The notes under the pieces are model-generated. The model was not told where the DNA came from and searched no databases. It saw nothing but the letters and a program-made list of their open reading frames with translations. The position numbers and the translations under genes are program-made. Shown here in pieces: positions 59,701 to 60,000 of a DNA stretch of 60,000 bases; the first letter of the stretch is position 1; each line of letters begins with the position of its first letter. The stretch is from Nematostella vectensis (lineage: Eukaryota; Cnidaria; Anthozoa; Actiniaria; Edwardsiidae), in assembly GCF_932526225.1 (NCBI RefSeq), contig NC_064045.1, positions 13,822,442 to 13,882,441 of the forward strand, written 5' to 3'.

Positions 59701-59932
59701 GAGGGGTGAGACCTATCAACCGACACCTCCACGTATTGCAGTGACTGCTGGTTCCGAAAGAGCTCACTGTCTTGGAGGCCGTTAGCTATCGGCGCCGGCT
59801 CAGGATGTTTGGAAGGAGACTGGGGCGACAAGCACTCTTCCCCAGTCTCTTCGCGTGGAGACCTAACACGAGCCTTTTTGTTGGATTTACCGAAGCTGCT
59901 CATTCGGGGCCTGGGACCGAGCGGATGGGAAG
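32634..59932 (-). CDS. caskin-like: Caskin-like tandem-SAM scaffold, 5' partial (11 exons)
   Basis: Eleven exons, all consistent in splice phase, give about 1,288 residues to a TAA stop at 32,634-32,636. Order: proline-rich region with QYVEV/QYAEV/YEDM (exon 1), tyrosine-motif array (exons 2-3), linker (4), SAM1 split over exons 5-6, SAM2 plus long disordered region with YDVP (7), PPPTPPKK segment (8), short helical exon (9), DFPPPPTEE exon (10), tail exon (11). Two consecutive SAM domains ending in KTGHRKK and RTGHQRK, followed by proline-rich sequence and a short conserved-looking tail, match caskins, synaptic/adhesion scaffolds whose SAM tandem polymerises. The ankyrin repeats and SH3 of caskins would lie right of the window. 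Alternative: another SAM-SAM adaptor (ANKS1 or SHANK-like); the SAM1 wording DLTSINIHKTGHRKK favours caskin. Intron 3 hosts the giant nested gene. Confidence 0.82.
32987..33077 (-). CDS. Caskin-like exon 10: Ena/VASP-type FPPPP motif
   Basis: Acceptor ATATTATTAG and donor TAGA/GTAAGT; 91 bases, phase 1 in and 2 out. EDFPPPPTEEHE is a textbook EVH1 ligand: FPPPP with acidic residues on both sides. Then TDEELQKELE. If the donor is not used, a TAA follows at once, giving a shorter isoform ending ...KELE. Confidence 0.82.
33137..33404. mobile_element. 268-bp MITE with long terminal inverted repeats
   Basis: TGACCACCTATT at the left and AATAGGTGGTCA at the right; further inside, TTCGCATACTTTCGGTCC and AATCACGTACGGC are mirrored by GGACCGAAAGTATGCGAA and GCCGTACGTGATT. 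In the intron between caskin-like exons 9 and 10. No transposase. Confidence 0.85.
33590..33652 (-). CDS. Caskin-like exon 9
   Basis: Sixty-three bases, acceptor TTGTATTTCAG and donor GCAG/GTGAGA; phase 1 in and 1 out. Encodes LDEQIKSVFRRPSMEDLLGA, with a basophilic kinase-type RRPS site. Symmetric phase means it could be a cassette exon. Confidence 0.8.
33780..34000. repeat. Degenerate CACGTG-rich repeat
   Basis: Several loosely related units with ACGTGGACA, CACGTGAACT and TGATGCAGGCG/TGATGCCTGCAG. Too diverged to define a period. Confidence 0.4.
34208..34477 (-). CDS. Caskin-like exon 8
   Basis: Acceptor ACCATCCAG and donor AAG/GTAAAG; 270 bases, phase 1 in and 1 out. RFSTGSNAKHKKVPPPTPPK contains a class-II-like SH3 ligand; SIDAVLDEMEKRRAGYEDRR and KSFENLQRKFSEP form a charged helix, plausibly a short coiled coil. 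Confidence 0.82.
34500..34720. repeat. 39-bp minisatellite
   Basis: Five to six units of AGTCGCCAGGTTAGGATTCC / AGTCGCCATGTTAAGATTCC alternating, starting about 25 bases upstream of the exon 8 acceptor; looser copies of ATTCCACAGG continue to about 35,100. Confidence 0.9.
35280..35510. repeat. ~64-bp tandem repeat
   Basis: Four units with GGGAGATAGATGGGAT, AATGAGGTGAGCACGTG and AAAAACACGTGGACATGACG. In caskin-like intron 7. Confidence 0.88.
36165..36425. repeat. Degenerate GCGCAAATA/AACAAT repeat
   Basis: Two blocks of GATTATGAGAAAACAAT-type and two of AATTCTTATTGGAACAAAAC, with ACGCGTGCAAATAGACGAAC. Near-tandem, in caskin-like intron 7. Confidence 0.55.
36683..37964 (-). CDS. Caskin-like exon 7: SAM2 and disordered linker
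   Basis: Acceptor CTTTCCCCTAG and donor CAC/GTAAGT; 1,282 bases, phase 0 in, 1 out. Starts ADISTWLRLIGMEQYIPEF, then DLDAIGITRTGHQRKIWMAV, a complete SAM domain. Downstream: EEIYDVPPL (Crk/Nck-type YDVP), YVVSES, many Ser/Thr-Pro, and PPTKRPPPPVKPK SH3 ligand. A segment repeated twice (KASSFSGQ with RPEGR-like AREGR..PKPD/AEPN) suggests a small internal duplication. Confidence 0.9.
38293..38475. mobile_element. Dispersed repeat pair, copy B
   Basis: Same orientation as copy A at 1,476-1,690 and highly similar, in the intron between caskin-like exons 6 and 7. Probably a non-autonomous transposon or SINE; ends not defined. Confidence 0.65.
38673..38777 (-). CDS. Caskin-like exon 6: second half of SAM1
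   Basis: Acceptor ATTTCTCCGCAG and donor CCG/GTAAAT; 105 bases, phase 0 both sides. DLTSINIHKTGHRKKLLSEA is the 'DL..igi.k.GHR.Kil' end of a SAM domain and completes exon 5. Too short to stand out as an open frame; found by domain completion. Confidence 0.88.
38880..39850. repeat. ~46-bp minisatellite whose unit spans a splice donor
   Basis: About 20 units with GAGTGTTGAGTAGGTATGGT and GTATGTGGGCTACCTGTGGT. On the minus strand each contains CCACAG/GTAGCC or CCACAG/GTAACC, the same as the exon 5 donor at 39,856. The array reaches the splice site itself. Confidence 0.93.
39856..39972 (-). CDS. Caskin-like exon 5: first half of SAM1
   Basis: Acceptor TTTTCTTACAG and donor CAG/GTAACC; 117 bases, phase 0 both sides. 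LYDWLDSCKLAIYIEHFVRA then GFDMTSIAGLTPQ forms helices 1-3 of a SAM domain. The intron after it is filled with a minisatellite whose unit contains this donor. Confidence 0.9.
40793..40848 (-). CDS. Caskin-like exon 4: short Gly/Pro linker
   Basis: Fifty-six bases, acceptor GCCTTTGTAG and donor TCG/GTAAGT; phase 1 in, 0 out, exactly bridging exons 3 and 5. Encodes GPGIQARSPSGGNPTGIS. It lies beyond the 14.9-kb intron containing the giant gene. Confidence 0.75.
41343..41676. repeat. 36-bp minisatellite
   Basis: Nine to ten units of AAAAGTGATAATTGTAGGAA then AGATGAAAATTCAGTG. Its 36-base period gives an open plus-strand frame (Lys-Ser-Asp-Asn-Cys/Arg-Arg-Lys-Asp-Glu-Asn) of 113 codons; no splice or promoter support for a gene. 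Confidence 0.93.
42408..42540. repeat. 20-bp minisatellite
   Basis: About six units of GTAGCAAGCGTATGGAGATC, degenerating at both ends, just past the 3' end of the giant gene. Confidence 0.85.
42654..42663 (-). terminator. Tandem polyadenylation signal of the giant gene
   Basis: Overlapping AATAAATAAA on the minus strand, about 155 bases after the TGA/TAA end of the giant frame, in an AT-rich 3' flank. This supports a transcript ending inside the caskin-like intron. Confidence 0.6.
42817..54105 (-). CDS. Giant acidic low-complexity protein with AKAP-like helices and pseudo-SGNH domain
   Basis: One uninterrupted frame of 3,762 codons. An in-frame TGA lies just upstream of the ATG, and the start context is good (G at -3 and +4). 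I do not recognise an orthologue. Visible parts: acidic disordered N-terminus with PPKKPPRKNPKNKGNK; VAMEM repeats (about residues 835-985); Asp-Asp-Val-Thr repeats (about 1,150-1,465); two copies of a helix VAEFAGAFVENLL / VVEFARAFVENLL (about 1,495 and 1,555) that fit the PKA RII-anchoring pattern; two copies of LTPEFHLEPxFQELPNYH (about 2,000 and 2,240); an LDVDQ-type repeat (about 2,300-2,430); a coiled coil (about 2,780-2,940); DFPLPPPPE (about 3,195), an EVH1-type ligand; and an SGNH-like domain (about 3,515-3,690) with CGMND intact but LTDPTLRG instead of GDS and no D..H. It lies in a caskin-like intron, same strand, with a polyadenylation signal about 155 bases past the stop. Likely a scaffold; function is inference. 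Confidence 0.8.
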   Translation of the reverse strand: MALSIRCKVITNSSNEVIEFNPSLPRRSDSKSKHGKLAPCQDSSAREKNLEITRENSHTNSTSDLHSDNLSTIVIEAIESDKPNHHTSVDNCLKLLPKITSNSEKTCRDSNQGVIERHTCGARGNLKCRNCGFGDEMSQEGNSTVSSVATGSDEERSSESQWQIPKIVIQLPDGEVTDRPIKLPPKKPPRKNPKNKGNKSPSTPSKPAMSARRDSEENIEKALEAGLDQFGVEVLQEKEGESTLRSKKPLGDHDDLCDLLSELEGLDNTRKSLTSSSDDEKTSSYTTGEESGPESIENISFGSETCSTNEGLFSGFKITDKFGVLDASVVNTVGELARQEGNSVKTEKSKVFEPSNAHGSVSGVTSKLDESSHRVQYLIQTKEEKGHSIELQMDELVKELEGFDEGNADGKGEIKQLKKSGAGLKNIAVCDSEVERQQSCMVSQKINKETVLESVENFDAISEDYLTAEKRVAISIRTENEDKITVHPEKNIAKSEGLEHGIRVGFEVQNAEDCGQMAVALNALVSGGHREVDRQDKAIVDSVEKIFKHEEERSVFNAKTMRDSPEGDSNVNIAKHGTECDAESSSQVGCDEILMTPNTHRDVIKMRSSDKAEGGLTQRETPRQLEMPRKQQIQLNSSAENHGIEKTIIWGQGGTIFAKYNMAGSVSHEPAAHDSVMPCKIGVKPMGEREMSDVNRLRDVSDVSGTGPLTLMTAGANAGEESNENSDASMLGMECSSSVVKSRAANQAIEDEDIAVFKNTQNKSISQAIGGEHMAEFANNGDDFQTENSVVETSSVHVSSDFISFEHALQVNRELMSLIQTMNNKDANTRPDVDHVAMEMGAVEVSDDCDAPLGEERKDENATKSEDKVKLRLGEHFNRAVAMEMENFVTDDSSMAVLECGNKERNEVNAANGDVEEDAEVKHAVAMEMENVKVRGDGGAFLERENEARDYENTVDWDSKDVESREDEAVGVNVTHTVAMETDNKEVRDNFGASLDDESKNENAINIDSEHVETRVEGKVVGERVCGSTVEEKVKPHDPDRVIIGSENEDGRDGNENVEARKQFAESGQNASLENAEDTNFETSIYSSDQNINNSSVIEQRDVNIDYQLTNSAKDREGNSGVEEISKIENEESLVDDFQVKIENVLETQIESVTFMGGSDVTLSAMRNNVGSVSQEGTTWSLEAGLRDMPVSSNRDIHDVSQEPIPPDGSGERDTEVCQSASHDGLEMRDDKARDTGVRDLRGMNGVIVTHEDNEVSSSQNDVDYVTVSQKYGNGVTGAEKDGCDVNGTSKNGEDATETHKDDRDVTMTQRNADDVNASNDVIVTQNCDDVTLSHYDELDEQGDDDVTNNDVTEDSAERVGDETTISYNDDDVTEASNRMFEDDSSVAYNDDGVTVTNDNGYDDVIAKGAVVDDSTVAYDGDDVTVTNGNGCDDVNAKDAVEDDSNVAYDDVTGGDDVTVNIYFQEGMMEISEDGESVSVSDRVDGADNQKEWVPCVAEFAGAFVENLLNRSKAKLKEMLEKQDSSSEGCDIANGDGESVSISDRADVAEKPEQCVVEFARAFVENLLNCSKTELKEMLENQKSSSEGCGIENGEEVHMLENKETPQGYESFAEPENEDGKELYIQEGQKGTELYVDGETSSTREGVQTLANEQETNKRDDDVLYRQCEQVEDTNSVEFYEDDVPSSSENIHTLYDKQEREKDDEYTECEQESEDKTELSLEKCEQEAGDIENAASEVLTGSKVDINKERVIPDEIEQKQIDKETESCLVMDDVASLPQGDSVERKGGDGMRESSIGLVTAEIESVEEESNNHESCDRKENDTDQESIRNLIVITETKDVNLPPNSEEVSAQFMYDKAIIGEETNVEIVSKPIAVDTSEGTSGDNLHGNALTPETSLTSPENNVQELVVSLDREDFHELAGTDSSSSVNNGDVRDLRCAEESLNGMATSEDNQQSRLSHYTHHQSILDETLTENRRSSLQELSDLTVQETATTPGTSRLTPEFHLEPCFQELPNYHDHVITGDMSSKNVASVQDLQPTASVDVNDANVEKFWTDNQECRQVTSDSNQDKESTPVSVAHKDGHEISVTDSTNQAFLLNDQESVSKQDTKNLDTSGESPLVVEQTSSDKETDGDQEDTASGINEESEVLGEIAKMIDFQESETLSPDRDEEKSGLSQQTSEKGESSGDQDNDVGVDEKKLLKLSHDFEQIQSDETAVETRKSSFQELNDLVVQEPTTLQDANRLTPEFHLEPRFQELPNYHVSVIMDDFRNSEEDFMPVCPEIEEHESGLNSGARGCGLKEHNDQMPLHGEKKVHESEQDEPANDQISLDNKRYLLDVDQGPANQQVHHEGEREVPGVDRDEATNDQIILDGEEDLLDIDQEKCVEDQIPLDDAKYLQDVEQKSLTFYAGAVNLDQEKSVTDQAPLDDEINVDSQEKYAGQNIGNIVQVLPSNGQAHGAGAQMLCKSHTEIKLKSPNLELDHFKSLESDGTVEGENQSTDQPPRFSKEGVADVHGVVDEDDQKKLRESMNTNKHDNSYEIELKSKEVEANAGELNEGETIAENESCFPNPGQHDQTTDKTPRAPTAAENETCDEETNAVSAKKQSDPEIYEIRYVELPSTRQSKLEVSSQDNSVDNEDFSDEEALMAIDSTTEAIISAYEGDAQKAVQNIQVDSNTVEGNSCGTDQDIEVFLSGEEAKPGRVKEVVLRFSASQSISGGHIKEYETEEQMVERLLAQSSEIQKGFGEKPFENKKPLVKSTKTIKLSDSQEKPASSEKDSQIRSFEMLVYLETIAKELETFRLEQSKLKESFRVCIAEVIRSLGSLSEAIEFFEVRTISSLHECRMKLGKRIDQLDEQVSSKVATKTLMKSYDFTQSQFAALKQRVKDLEQLCMSLKLKELKEEISREVLAEVSGLMTRLDITSGEVGNLRQQVRDLEKECGAIRGRLAGYTARQREEADPGPVFLESGKESNTSNTTDPLYIRQTSLRELTDSREDLLDSARQEEYRERPPICTTHESGPPSMLYHSTLTTGTYLKDHGIPVPTSLRSSTESRNKSAFTQYDERCKAVKQAGEEGFVPIDLSPKSGRNVWDYDAPEIALADAPQDPRKMEIINESDKRKLTLAERELERQPEERAITPIQQSALSDIEETLNFLAEQSGLIEKQILEASGRSGSRSRSSSSGMGSSSDMDDFDFMDPVDFPLPPPPECMTEGQEKGLMMQLAQNNSQPPPPGYAVLASVEQRLKHVTQDKDESTSQTTCAEQQSTPSSTSMTSLHTDPNATREERVTSTKALAPVASQRVQTHSVQKQEPSRGSLSQGTREEGGLSTRSPTSTVSLHVDQQQFAAKVPSPPPLTVAGSKPISIPSRDGHARAPTSLPGSPQLSHLSGRFSSDDVSPTPPYSPSQKQGFSFPLRAPWRHHKKSEKLFALSGLRSSSSPAFSRLKAEEEEAKDEDLTRKGREKMVRAATTTVEVEASTGARPSQNVSLDAGRQSQELKQSVTIETSVTAPPTTPRAHSTRRVNLILTDPTLRGIPQNKILPGELFNKHCVDGGMKELTKHVQRMSAKPEYDCIVIHCGMNDVSRVSSEEFQYIQLKLVSTIRGKWPRALIVMSGMIPHHTDRTKNAKITRLNQSTRNYCFRNENFAYLDNTIALLDEDGSVDATLYLDEQNVNSTSGMDRLMANLRSKLQSLAEEVDGAPDKSWTKMSETGSLQKEDKLDFSRLVGSDQWSDRAKGIQEVAPDGPDSRTRDDHPDDVKGTKFMTGRF
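49740..50640. repeat. CRE-octamer-rich coding repeat of the giant gene
   Basis: At least 12 exact TGACGTCA palindromes in about 900 bases, inside the Asp-Val-Thr repeat part of the giant frame (minus-strand peptide motifs DDVTVTN, NDVIVTQ, YDDVT). Because the octamer is palindromic it is present on both strands. Confidence 0.8.
54106..54122 (-). promoter_or_regulatory. Possible in-frame acceptor joining caskin-like exon 3 to the giant frame
   Basis: A candidate acceptor (AATGAG before GTACATGG) would continue without a stop into the giant frame's ATG and has the phase (two bases to complete a codon) that caskin-like exon 3 needs. The pyrimidine tract is mediocre and another AG lies 6 bases upstream, so this is a hypothesis for an alternative terminal exon only. 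Confidence 0.2.
55433..55490 (-). pseudogene. Decayed duplicate of the caskin-like YINI exon
   Basis: Minus-strand reading gives STLRPRNDYINVNM, closely resembling SPLSPSNDYINI of the functional exon 3 (55,716-55,805), about 300 bases away. No clean donor follows. It is probably a duplicated exon that has lost its splice sites, though a rare alternative exon cannot be excluded. Confidence 0.45.
55716..55805 (-). CDS. Caskin-like exon 3: YMNM/YINI docking exon
   Basis: Ninety-base exon, acceptor GTCACTCAG and donor ACAG/GTAAAT, phase 1 in and 1 out. Encodes SPGYMNMNDPDSPLSPSN then DYININVP. YMNM satisfies both p85 and Grb2 SH2 consensus; YINI is Grb2-type. A decayed look-alike exon lies at about 55,433-55,490. 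Confidence 0.82.
56025..56560. mobile_element. Foldback element in caskin-like intron 2
   Basis: Left arm TGTGTCTACTTGCACGGCTT then CCGGTAAAGGAG is mirrored at the right by CTTTACCGGAAGCCGTGCAA then GTAGACACAGC. Inner subrepeats share GTGGAGTTCGACA / GTGTCGAACTCCAC. Arms about 45 bases, whole about 535 bases; no coding capacity. Confidence 0.8.
57511..58040 (-). CDS. Caskin-like exon 2: SH2-docking tyrosine array
   Basis: Acceptor ACCCCTCGTAG and donor ACAG/GTGAGT; 530 bases, phase 2 in and 1 out. In 177 residues there are AYENVEV, EYVTVNR, EYGTPLK, CYENVHQ, SYEPMGE, DYESMSE, DYESMGT, EYEPVSE and SYENVAI. YENV (Asn at +2) is Grb2-type; YxxM is PI3-kinase p85-type. The rest is disordered. This looks like a phosphotyrosine docking platform. 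Confidence 0.82.
58771..59932 (-). CDS. Caskin-like exon 1 of window: proline-rich linker
   Basis: Acceptor TTTATCGTAG and donor AGG/GTGAGT; 1,162 bases, phase 1 in (two bases completed from upstream) and 2 out. Starts with a basic stretch (SFGKSNKKARVRSPREE), then YVEVSV, YAEVVL, many SP sites, PPKTSPKTTPKP and PPAPSRPPPQLPP SH3-type ligands, and YEDMNL. A Met at MSSFGK could be a translation start if no upstream exon is used, but the strong acceptor argues for an internal exon. Confidence 0.78.
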
Positions 59933-60000
59933 CTACGATAAAGAACAAAAAGAAACTTAAGACTTGAAAAAGAAAAATATCGATGAAGAATTTAGTTAGG

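Overview
This is a eukaryotic (metazoan) genomic window with three protein-coding loci, all read from the minus strand, in a background unusually rich in tandem repeats, foldback elements and dispersed repeats. Multi-exon genes with GT-AG introns, a polycystin-1-type receptor combining F5/8C-like, WSC-like, SEA-like, REJ and GPS regions, and a caskin-type tandem-SAM scaffold all suggest a marine invertebrate. A cnidarian such as a coral or sea anemone is my best guess, but this is inference; nothing in the window fixes the species.

Region 1 (about 1-23,014): a polycystin-1/REJ-family receptor. I reconstructed 21 consecutive exons whose splice phases all agree. They encode about 1,443 codons: F5/8C(discoidin)-like, WSC-like Cys-rich, an unrecognised module, SEA-like, REJ, a GAIN-like region, the GPS autocleavage motif and the first transmembrane helix. 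The 5' exons lie to the right of 23,014 and were not found. The remaining membrane/PLAT part must lie left of the window. Intron 1 holds a 6-kb, 27-bp minisatellite with higher-order structure.

Region 2 (about 23,015-32,633): no confident gene. It holds foldback/MITE-like elements, an 0.8-kb hexanucleotide satellite, a 31-bp minisatellite, and one or two weak candidate exons on the minus strand.

Region 3 (32,634-59,932): a caskin-like scaffold gene, 11 phase-consistent exons (about 1,288 residues, 5' end missing). It has a proline-rich part, a dense array of SH2-docking tyrosines (YENV, YESM, YEPM, YMNM, YINI, YDVP), two SAM domains split as in caskins, an Ena/VASP-type FPPPP motif and a short C-terminal tail.

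Region 4 (42,817-54,105): a single uninterrupted 3,762-codon reading frame, nested on the same strand inside a 14.9-kb intron of the caskin-like gene. It encodes a giant, acidic, low-complexity protein with several internal repeat families, two candidate PKA-anchoring helices, a coiled coil, an FPLPPPP EVH1-type motif and a C-terminal SGNH-hydrolase fold whose catalytic residues are missing.

The most unusual pattern is that about nine introns carry a tandem repeat beginning within a few tens of bases of the 5' splice site, and in two of them the repeat unit copies the splice site itself.
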